A DNA stretch of 64,000 bases from Erythrophleum ivorense (Eukaryota > Streptophyta > Magnoliopsida > Fabales > Fabaceae), in NCBI GenBank assembly GCA_026724425.1, contig JAIUCV010000005.1, forward strand, positions 36,739,784 through 36,803,783, given 5' to 3'. The notes under the pieces are model-generated. The model was not told the DNA's origin and did not search any database. It saw nothing but the letters and a program-made list of their open reading frames with translations. The first letter of the stretch is position 1, and every line of letters starts with the position of its first letter. Made by a program: the position numbers and the translations under genes. Positions 1 through 10,800 of this stretch are shown piece after piece.

Positions 1-222
1 GAATTTTTTTAGAATTTTTTATTATAAAATTTAGAGAGAAAGAAGAAAAAAGAGAGGATGAGAAAAGAAAAAAAAAAAAAAGAGTTCCTTACACACTTTC
101 ACACTCTCTGTCACTTTCTCTACAAATTCTACAAAAATTTTAGAAGATTTTTACTTATGTCTACACTTCTTAATTTGAAGTAATTTAGGAGAAAATTTAA
201 GTATATATTGTGTTGATGACAG
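1..222 (+). other. Intron of the truncated CESA7 gene, with MITE-like sequence
   Basis: The window opens inside an intron, which ends at the acceptor ..gatgacag just before base 223. The intron is AT-rich. It starts with a T-rich stretch containing GAATTTTTTTAGAATTTT and later carries ACAAATTCTACAAAAATTTT, which reads roughly as the reverse complement of the start. A related arrangement lies near 5195-5372. A small degenerate inverted-repeat element is possible but not proven. The earlier exons (zinc finger, first transmembrane pair, DDG motif) lie outside the window. Confidence 0.5.
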
Positions 223-3200
223 AGAGAATACGAAGAGTTTAAGGTAAGGGTGAATGCACTAGTGGCAAAAGCCCAAAAGGTTCCACCAGGAGGGTGGATT
301 ATGCAGGATGGGACACCATGGCCAGGGAACAACACCAAGGACCATCCTGGTATGATTCAAGTCTTTCTTGGCCACAGTGGAGGTTGTGACACCGAAGGAA
401 ACCTGCTTCCTCGTCTTGTCTATGTCTCCAGAGAGAAAAGGCCTGGTTTTCAACACCACAAGAAAGCTGGTGCCATGAATGCTCTCGTACGTCTTCAACC
501 ATTACATGATTCATATCTTAAAAATTTGAAGTTTTGTGCGTATGAATTACGACTTTTTGACTCTGCCATTAATTAACTGTTGCAATATTCTAGGTTCGCG
601 TCTCTGCTGTGCTTACAAATGCTCCTTTCATGCTGAACTTGGATTGTGATCACTACGTCAATAACAGCAAGGCCGTCCGAGAGGCCATGTGCTTCTTGAT
701 GGACCCCCAAACAGGAAAGAAAGTCTGCTATGTCCAATTTCCTCAAAGATTCGACGGCATTGACAGGAACGACCGTTACGCCAATAGAAACACAGTTTTC
801 TTTGATGTAAGTCATTGCGAGCAACCCAATACCAATACCTAAGTTATCTTTTCGTTGCATTTTGATTTTTATGAAACACGGACACTTTAAAAAAAGTTGT
901 GTTTCTCCCTTAGACTGTGGCATGATACTTTAGATTTTTGTTGCTTCATGATTAGAGGGTAGTAAATGAACTAAAAGTTCAAATTTGACTTATTTATTAA
1001 ATGAAATAAACATATCAAGTTCGTCCAATTAAATGAGCCGCATTTACAGCCCTAGCGATCTGTAGTGCTTGTGTCCGTGTCTGTGTTGTGTTGTCCATGC
1101 TTCCAAGTTTTATTTGTTATAACCTAAAAGGTAATCACTTCCCCTCGGTTATGTCTCTATGCAGATTAACATGAAGGGTCTAGATGGTATTCAGGGTCCT
1201 GTATATGTGGGAACGGGATGCGTGTTCAGGAGGCAAGCTCTATACGGATACAATCCTCCCAAAGGTCCTAAACGCCCAAAAATGGTAAGCTGTGATTGCT
1301 GCCCATGTTTTGGACGCCGCAGGAAGCACAAGTATGCAAAGGACGGTGCAAATGGAGAGTCTGCAATGCTACAACAAGGTCCTTAAAAATCGCAGTCACT
1401 AATATTCTAGGCACCGAGTTTGATTTCCATATTACCTATTATTACTTCTATGTGAATTGCTTAAGCAGGAATGGACGATGATAAGGAGTTGCTGATGTCT
1501 CAGATGAATTTTGAAAAGAAATTTGGGCAATCCTCTATTTTTGTGACTTCAACTTTGATGGAAGAAGGTGGTGTGCCTCCTTCCTCAAGCCCAGCAGCCC
1601 TGCTTAAAGAAGCAATTCATGTGATAAGCTGTGGCTATGAGGATAAAACTGAATGGGGAACTGAGGTAACACAAACAAAACCTGCTTTGGACTTCGGAGG
1701 TTCTTGATCTTTGTTCAAATTATAATAAAGCTATTCACGGGCCTTAACAACTTAAGTTGAAATCATCCTCGATATGATGTCAAAACCTCTATCACTAAAT
1801 GAATTTTACTAAACTAGTCAAGCTTTTGAGTTGAAATGATCATTTTGATAGTTAGCTTATCCATGTTCTTGCTTTTACTCGTGTGCAGCTGGGTTGGATC
1901 TATGGGTCTATTACTGAGGATATCCTAACAGGTTTCAAGATGCATTGCCGTGGTTGGAGATCTATTTACTGTATGCCAAAGAGACCTGCATTCAAGGGTA
2001 CAGCTCCAATCAACTTATCAGATCGGCTCAACCAGGTGCTTCGTTGGGCACTGGGCTCCATTGAGATCTTCTTCAGTAATCATTGCCCGGCATGGTATGG
2101 CTATAAGGGAGGGCATAAGCTCAAGTGGCTCGAGCGATTCGCCTACGTGAACACTACCGTCTACCCCTTCACCTCCCTTCCTCTAGTTGCCTACTGTATT
2201 CTTCCTGCCATTTGCTTGCTCACTGACAAGTTCATCATGCCACCGGTAACAATTCTATTCCCTTCTTGTTAGAAAACGATTAGGCATGACATGTTCATGA
2301 GATTATAACATGCCCCTGATTCCATAATCTTCAAAAGTAAATAACATGATATAAATGCTGAGCATCTTATAGAGGAGTTAACCCAATAGAGCCAACAAGC
2401 TATGTAATCAAGGTGCCTAAAGAAAATGTTAAAAATGCTAACACTTAACTGTTAAAACTTTTGAGTTGAATTAATTTTTAACATAATATTAAAATTTACT
2501 TTTATTAAACTTATATCAAATATGTTAAAGATATTAACAAAATTAGATGTGAGTCTCATACAATTGTATGGAAACTCATGTCAATTATATAGGGTAGATC
2601 AAATATAAAAAAAGATACAAGAAAAAAAGAGACCTATAAAGTAATTAGTTACAGTAATTTATAATAATAAACAGTTATTTAACTTATATGCATATATAAT
2701 AAATTAATTATAAACCATCATTTGAAAAATAAGTTTTTAAGTTAAAATCGTCTTTTATATAATCCATACCAGATCTCTCTGCTCCTAAAACTACTACTTT
2801 AATCGTTAATGAACCAGATAAGCACTTTTGCCGGTTTGTACTTCGTTGCTTTGTTCTCTTCGATCATTGCAACCGGCCTCCTTGAGTTGAAATGGAGTGG
2901 AGTAAGCATTGAGGAATGGTGGAGAAATGAGCAATTCTGGGTCATTGGAGGTGTATCAGCACATCTCTTTGCTGTCATACAAGGTCTTCTAAAGGTCCTA
3001 GGCGGAATTGACACCAACTTCACTGTTACATCTAAGGCAACAGATGATGAGGAATTTGGAGAATTATACACCTTTAAATGGACCACTCTCCTAATTCCCC
3101 CAACCACTATACTAATCATCAATATTGTTGGTGTTGTTGCTGGAATCTCAGATGCCATCAACAATGGGTACCAATCCTGGGGACCCCTATTTGGAAAGCT

Positions 3201-3399
3201 CTTCTTTTCCTTCTGGGTGATTGTTCATCTCTATCCATTCCTTAAAGGTTTGATGGGTCGGCAAAACCGAACACCCACCATTGTTGTGATATGGTCAGTG
3301 CTTCTGGCTTCTATTTTCTCTCTACTTTGGGTGAGAATTGACCCATTTGTGATGAAAACTAAGGGGCCTGATACCAAGATGTGTGGAATCAACTGCTGA
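223..3399 (+). CDS. CESA7: Cellulose synthase catalytic subunit 7 (CESA7/IRX3 type), 5' part outside window
   Basis: This is the C-terminal ~607 residues of a secondary-wall cellulose synthase, a plasma-membrane glucosyltransferase that makes beta-1,4-glucan from UDP-glucose inside the rosette complex. Exons read from splice sites and phase: 223-486, 594-806, 1165-1378, 1469-1665, 1889-2245 and 2818-3399. All junctions are GT-AG and the frame stays open. Catalytic motifs are intact: DCD at 642-650, TED at 1913-1921, QVLRW in the fifth visible exon and the gating loop NFTVTSK in the last. The class-specific region has CDCCPCFGRRRK. The last exon carries the membrane helices and the ending CGINC. 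The many near-identical blocks shared with Arabidopsis CESA7 (TSKATDD, VVAGISDAINNGYQSWG) place it in that clade rather than CESA4 or CESA8. The 5' half is cut by the window edge, so the start and zinc finger cannot be judged. The neighbouring paralogue downstream has the same exon phases. Confidence 0.95.
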
Positions 3400-4043
3400 A
3401 AGAGTGGTTTTCTTTGTTATAGTATTCTTTGATGAACATCTTTTAGAAGATGTGTGTAAATTCTTGATTTTTATATGGTGTATGATGCTTGAACCAGCAA
3501 GGTGGAGAAATGCACAATGATGAATAAGGAAAGAGTGAAAATTTTGTGTAGTACAAATTGCAATGTTCTCAGTTTTGTAAATGTGCTCAATGACATGTTT
3601 GGCTCAAATTTGCCCAAGGATTGGGAAGTAAATTAAATTTATAGATTTGTCTATTCGAGGTTGTAAGATATACTGATAATGCGTATGATGTCAAATGCAA
3701 AAGCATATGTAGAAATAGCATAAGGAACTAATAAAAGAAACGCAATAATATGAAGACTTATTAGAGGATAGAATATGAAGCTTTGTTTTGATTCATCTGG
3801 CTAAATCAAAATCCAAAAATCAAATTAAAACAAAAATAATTTGGGGAAGGATCAAGTGGCATGTACCTGGACATAGCTTTATTCTTTATTGTAGTTGAAT
3901 TCTTTCTGCTCAAATTAACAGCAAACGAAAACACACATGTGCAATGAAGAAAAAGAAAATGAGAAATTGGATAAGTTTCCGATTAAGTGCATAATTTAGG
4001 ATTAATTAGGCAATTTACCACCATCTAAGGACAAAACGAAATT
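3400..4043 (+). other. 3' UTR of the first CESA7 and spacer
   Basis: The first ~180 bases after the stop are related to the 3' UTR of the second CESA gene. Shared blocks include CCAGCAA, GATGAATAA/AATGAATAA and GAAAATTTTGTG/AAAAATTTTGTG, in the same order. The rest is AT-rich spacer with no supported gene. Confidence 0.55.
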
Positions 4044-4811
4044 AGAAAAGGCAGGGGTGGGCAAACTTGTCCCGGCCCAATTGGCCTGTCCCAGCCCGAT
4101 GCATAATCGGGCCCGGAAGGGTCGGAAATTTTTTAAAAGAAAAAATTGAAATAAGGTCGGGTCAAGATAATACTTCGGGTCGGGACGAGTTTCGGGATAA
4201 CCTCTTGGGACTATCAGGCCCAACCCGACTCGAGGTCTATATATATATATTTATTTATATATAAAAAAGATATGCACTAAATTAAAAAGAATTCTTTTTT
4301 TTAGGATTTTTTTATAATTTTAACCAAAATTTTTAAACATATTTTATAAATTATAAATAATTAGATGGGTCAAAATTTATGTTAGAGCTCTCCTAAATAT
4401 AATTATCACGTTCATATAAGAAAAATAAAATTAAAAAACATATATTTCTTTAAGTTTTAATTATTATATTTGCATTTTTTTCTTATTTCCTCTATTGAAT
4501 TCATGTTTTTTTATGTCTATTGCATAAATTTTAAAAAATATATTAAAAACATAGTTATATGCCCAAAATAATTGAGCAAATATAAAAATATAAATTTTTA
4601 AAATTAAAAATTTTTTTTTTAAAAATTAAAAAAAATGGCATGTTGCCCGATTGACCCGATCCTGCTCGAACCTGGCTCGATTATAATCGGGCCAGATTCG
4701 GGCCGGGCTAGGCCAGGGATAATTTATTTTTCCTGAAGTTGAAATCGGGTCAGGACTCTGGTCGAAGCAAATCTCGACCCGTTCCGGCCCATGCCCACCC
4801 CTAAGAAAAGG
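4044..4811. mobile_element. Non-autonomous hAT-type element (MITE) with perfect 8-bp target duplication
   Basis: The element proper is 4052-4803 (752 bp). It starts CAGGGGTGGGCA and ends TGCCCACCCCTA, an 11 of 12 match as inverted termini. The 8 bases on each side are identical: AGAAAAGG at 4044-4051 and 4804-4811. Subterminal regions on both sides are rich in GGCCCG/CGGGCC-type words, whereas the centre is AT-rich. No transposase is encoded. An 8-bp duplication and (C/T)AGGGGTGGGCA ends are typical of plant hAT elements. Short open frames across the ends are by-products of the GC-rich subtermini. Confidence 0.92.
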
Positions 4812-5194
4812 GAAGTAAATGAAATCATTATTGTATTAGTTGTCTTAATTTAGAGAACTTGTATTTAAAAAGAAGACTCCAAATGAGTTGTAAGTATACT
4901 AAAACAATTAAATCCGAGGCACTTCTCAAGGTTAAAACCATTCAAATAAAGAAGGACTAAAACCTTGTCCATAATAGTAGGAAGTCCAATAACAAAACAT
5001 TAATGGGTTACATCAAATGACTAATACCTTTTAATTAAGACCTCCTACTAAATTCTTAGTCCGCGAAAATTGTTCAGATAATAGGCAGAGAATTCTTTTG
5101 TTAGACATAAAAAATCTGGGTTCCATTCAAGAAATCTTCATTTCTAGCAATGATTTCTATTTAGTGGATTTGCCCTGCTGACTCAAGTACAAGA

Positions 5195-5372
5195 ATCTTT
5201 TGGAATTTTTTTATTGTAAAATTTTCATAGGTTTAAAGAGAGAGTGCCATAAAAAGTAAAAATATGTATGGGCTTCCTCCCTCTTTTTTTCTTGACTCCC
5301 TCTTTTCTCTCTTCTCTCTTTGAATTCTACAAAAACTTTATAAAGAACTCTAAAAGATCCAAAATTGCTTAC
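5195..5372. repeat. Short degenerate inverted-repeat (MITE-like) sequence
   Basis: It starts near GGAATTTTTTTATTGTAAAA and ends near GAATTCTACAAAAACTTTAT, roughly inverted copies of each other with AGAGAGAG/CTCTCTTT tracts inside. It resembles the layout of bases 1-160. No clear target duplication was found, so this is a weak call. Confidence 0.35.
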
Positions 5373-5399
5373 TCAAACAAGACAGAGGAAGAAATATAA

Positions 5400-5795
5400 G
5401 CTTGTTTGAAATTGTTTTTGTTTTAATATTTTTAAAACATATATTTTTAAGAACAAATTTTTTAAAACAAAAAAATTAAAAAAATCTGTTTAAATCATTA
5501 TTTTAAAAAGTAATTATTTTCTGTTTTTCACCTGATTCTGTAGAACAAAAATTATAGAACACTTAAAAAGTGTTCTAAGTTTTTTGTTTTTGAAAACAAA
5601 ATTTTATTTTTTGTTTTACAAAATACTTCATTAAAAACACATTATCAAACAAGTTTTTTTGTTTTTTTGTTCTTGAAAATAAAAAAATTGTTCTATAGAA
5701 TTAAATCAAACAGGGCCACATTATCAAACAAGTTTTTTTGTTTTTTGGTTCTTAAAAACAAAAAAATTTTTTACAGAATTAAATCAAACAAGGCC
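5400..5795 (-). mobile_element. Small MITE, copy 1 (inverted relative to the copy at 40008), with duplicated end
   Basis: Read on the - strand, this follows the element at 40008-40328 block by block (the GTTTGATAATGT.., GTTTTGTAAAACAAAA and TTTTTGTTCTACAGAAT regions), and ends in ..CAAACAAGGCC on the + strand. Its terminal ~79 bp are present twice in tandem (about 5639-5717 and 5718-5795), both ending TTAAATCAAACA(G/A)GGCC. No coding capacity. The GGCC(C)TGTTTG terminus is like those of Harbinger-type MITEs. Confidence 0.65.
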
Positions 5796-7776
5796 ATATG
5801 AATTGTGTTGTTCTGTTTTCTTTATCTGCTTGCCTAAATGAATGCACGAGTGCCATTTTATTGCCAAGAATAAAAAGAATTACTAAGCAGGATTAAGGAA
5901 TAAGCCATATAAGTTTTGTTGCTATCTTTATGACAATTCCTTACTCTGTCAGAAAATAGAGTTTCATTGATGGAAAAAACGTAGACAGATTTTATAAACC
6001 AACGCTTGCTTAATTTAACATACTGCTTGAATAAAGGTCATGGCACGTTTCTTCAAAAACAGTCAATAAGAATGAAGCCTCGGAGATAACATGTTTACTT
6101 GAAAGTACAAGAAGAAAAAACTTACTTGATCAATACTCGGCTTTTGGATTTTAATCCTTGAACTTACGCTCATATAAACAGTTTCTCCAAATTCAATCAT
6201 TGAGGATTAGGGATTTATGATTCTGTTCTTCATTGGCACTAAGAAAAGAGAGAAGGTATTTACAAGTAATTGAAAAACAAAATCATTCAACCTAGAAATA
6301 GCCTATTCTTTATTCCCGCTTTAACTATCATGTCACATTCAATATAGAAATAGCTTAACTCAATTTTACTGTAGAAACTTGAATCTTCTTGGTGAAGATA
6401 AAAGGTGGCGACGTCCTATCCTTTGGCTCCCTCACAGTCATTTTTGCGTGGTTGAGCTGAAACAACAGAAACGGTCATTTTTTAAACGGAAGAACATATC
6501 TCAGTATCCTGAAAAAGATTGAGATTCATACTAAAGCAGCAAGATGGATCTGAACTGAAGCATCTTAGGAAGAACGTCCAGTTTCATAATGTTTTCAAAT
6601 GTTGCCGTATAAACATTATGAAACTGAAACGTGAGATGTTTATTCCACCTGTATAACTTAACGAGGAGAGAACTTTCACCAATAATCTCCACGTCAGAAC
6701 ACGCCCTCATCACAAAGATGATGTCTCTACGCTTAGGCATATAGCATATTTCTTAAACACAAACTCTCCCCTGTTTTGGACATGAACTTTAGTTGCAGTA
6801 TAACTTCAACCCAATAGAAACCCCACAACCAACAATAGCACCCTTATGTGGACACAAGAAAACGGCTCAAAAATTACAATAAAAAAATTTAACCTTTTCA
6901 ATTGAAATTATTTTTGAAATCCTATGTAACAATGTTATGAAAATTGAATTGAAGGGACTAGTTGGACTAAAAAATTGGTAAATCAATCATGAAATTAGTT
7001 TATTTGACACTCATAATTTACTAAAAAAAATCAGTTAAAAATCAACTAATTTGGTAATGAATCGGTCAAAAACTTTTTTTTGTTTAAAATAGAGTTTTGT
7101 TATTTTGTGAGAAAGATTATAATGTTTTATGAGCTATGCTCATCCCTTATCATATGAGTTTGTTATTATATGTAAAAATTTTAATTATTTTTCATATTTT
7201 TAAATATTTATATCTATTTTACATATTATTTTATAATATATGAATTAGTTTAATTGTAAAATATTATATATATTTATATATGTATTTAAAAAAAATTCAA
7301 TCACCGTCGGACTAACAAACTATAAATCACTTTTTATTTTAATTCAATATCTAATCCAATTTTTAAATCATTATTCTACAATGAAATGTTAATGAGTTCA
7401 ATTCTTACTCCATTGTACAAATTAATATGACTAATTTATAGTCTAGAATGTGAAAAATATCACTTATTTTAATGTTAGTCCTTAAAAAAAATTAATAATC
7501 AGTTGAGCCTCTAATTTTCTTAATTTTTGGTCAACAACTTAGTCCTTTTGCGTGTCAGAGAAGACATTGAATTGAGTTCAAATGAAATAAATTGAGAACT
7601 AAACAATGCAGTTTTTATCATTCAGGAAAAAACCTCAAATCAGTTTTATTATTTAGGTATAAAGCGTTCAGTATGAAAATTAAGTTGCAGCACAAGATGT
7701 AATAAGTCTGTGCTTTGTCTACACTTAACAACAACTTGTTGAGCTCCATATTCTACCTTAAGCTCAGGAGAACAGA
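5796..7776 (+). promoter_or_regulatory. AT-rich upstream region of the second CESA7-like gene
   Basis: There is no supported gene here; the 69-codon frame on the - strand near 6.6 kb has no family resemblance. The region separates the two CESA genes and must hold the promoter of the second. An AACCAACA word at about 6828 resembles the AC-type sites bound by secondary-wall MYB factors, but a single such word is not evidence. Around 6950-7660 the sequence is T/A-rich and probably repeat-derived. Confidence 0.35.
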
Positions 7777-7784
7777 TATAAATA
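7777..7784 (+). promoter_or_regulatory. Candidate TATA box of the second CESA7-like gene
   Basis: TATAAATA sits about 54 bp upstream of the start codon at 7838. If used, it would give a very short leader of about 20-30 bases. No transcript evidence is available, and an upstream leader intron cannot be excluded. Confidence 0.4.
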
Positions 7785-7837
7785 TGAACCCCGACCTCGG
7801 TCATCCATACTTGCTCTACCGTCATTTACCAGCCACC

Positions 7838-10800
7838 ATGGAAGCAAGCACCGGACTTTTTGCAGGGTCTCATAACAGCAATGAGCTTGTGGTCATACAA
7901 GGACATGAAGAGGTAAATCATGAAAAACCAAGACTAGTTTTGAGTTAGAATACGTTAACAATCTGCTTATGTTGGACTTACAAATTCCTTATTTTGGGGC
8001 AGCCTAAGCCTGTGAAGAACTTAGATGGTCAGCTCTGTGAGATATGTGGTGATTCTGTGGGGTTTACGGTGGACGGAGATTTGTTTGTGGCTTGTGAAGA
8101 GTGTGGTTTCCCCGTGTGCAGGCCATGCTATGAGTATGAAAGGAGGGAAGGGACTCAAGTTTGCCCTCAGTGCCAAACTAGATACAAGCGTATCAAAGGT
8201 ATAACATCCAAGCATGTGTGCATTTGTTAGCACATCCTAATATTGATTACAAGCAAGTATCTACATAATTTACATGAAAATGAACCAAAGATCGGACTTT
8301 TTTCCCCTAATTTAGCTTTTAATTGTTGTGTCCTTGCTGTACAAAGGGAGCCCAAGAGTGGAGGGAGATGAAGATGAAGATGATGTGGATGATATTGAAC
8401 ATGAGTTCAAAGTGGAAGAAGAAAAGTACAAGCTCAAGATAAGCCATGGAGAAGATGATGAGATTGCCAAACCACCACCAGGAGTAGTCGCGAAGGTTAG
8501 CCTTATAGTCTATGCTTGACACAAGGAAATTAAAAGGGGTTAAAAATAACATTTTGGTTCATCTGCATTTTTCGTTCTCATAGTAATTTCTTACTATTTG
8601 TATGCAAATATGCAGGTGAATGGGGAGATTCCCATACCTTCTTATAGTCTTGAAGAAAGAGGTATGTTTGGCTTTCACATTTATTATATTAAGGGATCTG
8701 CTAGAGTTCCTATTGTCTATATTCCATTCAATAGTACATCGAACTGCAAGATGACCTGCTGAGTTAAAATTTGTACTCAACCAAGTAATTGACTGATATA
8801 CTACATTCCAAGTTAAAGAATCTGGCTTGCAAATCACATTCCTCTTACTTCGAAGTCTCTATATCAGGATAATAGCACATTTCAGTTCTTTCTACAACTT
8901 AAAAAAAAGAATTCATCAAAGATACTTGCTTATAATAATTAGAGTGCTTTCCATGAAGCAGGAAGTGCAAAATTGGACGAAAAGAAAGAGATAACAGATG
9001 ACTGGAAGTTGCATCAGGGCAATCTGTGGCCTGAAACTGATGCCTCAGTTGATCCTGAAAAGGCCATGTATGCAATATGACTTCTTTCCAGAGTCGGGAA
9101 CTATTAGACAAATCTAACAACCATGTGTCTTGAACTCAAGGCAAATTATAAACTAATTAACACTGTTGTGATATGAACTGATGCAGGAGAGATGAAGCTA
9201 GACAGCCACTCTCGAGGAAAGTAGCAATACCATCAGGCAGACTCAGTCCTTATAGGATGATGGTTGTGGCTCGACTTATGATTCTACTATTGTTCCTTCA
9301 GTACAGAATTCTACATCCAGTGCCTGATGCAGTTGGACTCTGGCTTACATCTGTAATAAGTGAAATATGGCTTACATTGTCATGGATGATTGATCAGCTT
9401 CCCAAATGGTTTCCCATTGATCGGGAGACGTACCTTGATCGGCTTTCGCTCAGGTTTCCTGGATTTTTCTAACAGTGATCATAATGCAGATAAATATCAT
9501 ACTGATTTAATTCATCAGAACAGGAGTTGACACCAACAGATCTAATTACTAAACAACATAGGCTAATATTATAATTTTGAGTCACTAGCAACATATTTAT
9601 ATTTATTCATTCATGGCATGCATTTTTTGGTTTAGTTCACATCAACTGATAAAGCCTAAATCAAAGAATGAAACAGTATTGGCATTGTTGATTCTACTAC
9701 AGCTTAAATCTGTAATAAGCAGGTAAATTTCTGAAACTCGTAATACAGATTTGAACCAGAGAACAAGCCAAATTTGTTTCCTCCAGTAGATATCTTTGTC
9801 AGTACCGTGGATCCAATTAAGGAACCTCCGCTAGTCACAGCTAATACAGTTCTTTCAATCTTGGCCATGGATTACCCTGCTGATAAAATCTCATGCTACG
9901 TTTCTGATGATGGAGCTTCCATGCTCACCTTTGAAGCTCTCCAAGAAACTGCGGAATTTGCACGGAAGTGGGTACCCTTCTGCAAAAAATACTCTACAGA
10001 GCCTCGAGCACCAGAGAAGTACTTCTCTGAGAAGATTGATTTTCTAAAGGATAAGGTCCAGTCTACTTATGTAAGAGAACGCCGTACTATGAAGGTTTGT
10101 ATTAGTGGTCTTAATGCTTTCTCTTAGAATACTATAAAAGTTGTACAGAACAAGGTTTCACTGCTTCTTGGCACATGACAGAGAGAGTATGAAGAATTCA
10201 AGGTCAGGATAAATGCACTTGTGGCTAAAGCCACGAGAGTTCCCCAAGAAGGGTGGACTATGCAAGATGGGACACCATGGCCAGGAAACAATACCAATGA
10301 TCATCCAGGTATGATACAAATTCTTCTCGCTCAGAGTGAAGGCCCTCAAGGAAATGAACTTCCCTGTCTTGTCTACCTGTCACGCGAGAAAAGGCCTGGG
10401 TTTCAACACCACAGCAAAGCTGGAGCCTTGAATGCATTGGTAAGCTGTTCAAGGATCATCTTCATCTTAGACATCATAATTTCTCATCCTCATAGGCAAA
10501 AGTAAGCTTGTTGTAACCTTTAATTCTTCCTAAATTTTCAGCTTCGGGTATCTGCAGTGCTAAGCAATGCTCCTTTCGTGCTGAACTTGGATTGCAATCA
10601 CTATGTGAATAATAGCAAGGCTGTGAGAGAGGCCATGTGTTTCTTCATGGATCTACAAGTTGGGAAGAGCATTTGCTTTGTCCAGTTCCCACAAAGATTT
10701 GACAGCCTTGATAAGCATGACCGTTATGCCAACAGAAACACGGTTTTATTTGATGTAATTGAAGCAATTTCAGCACTATATCTCTCTTGTTCATTGTTTC

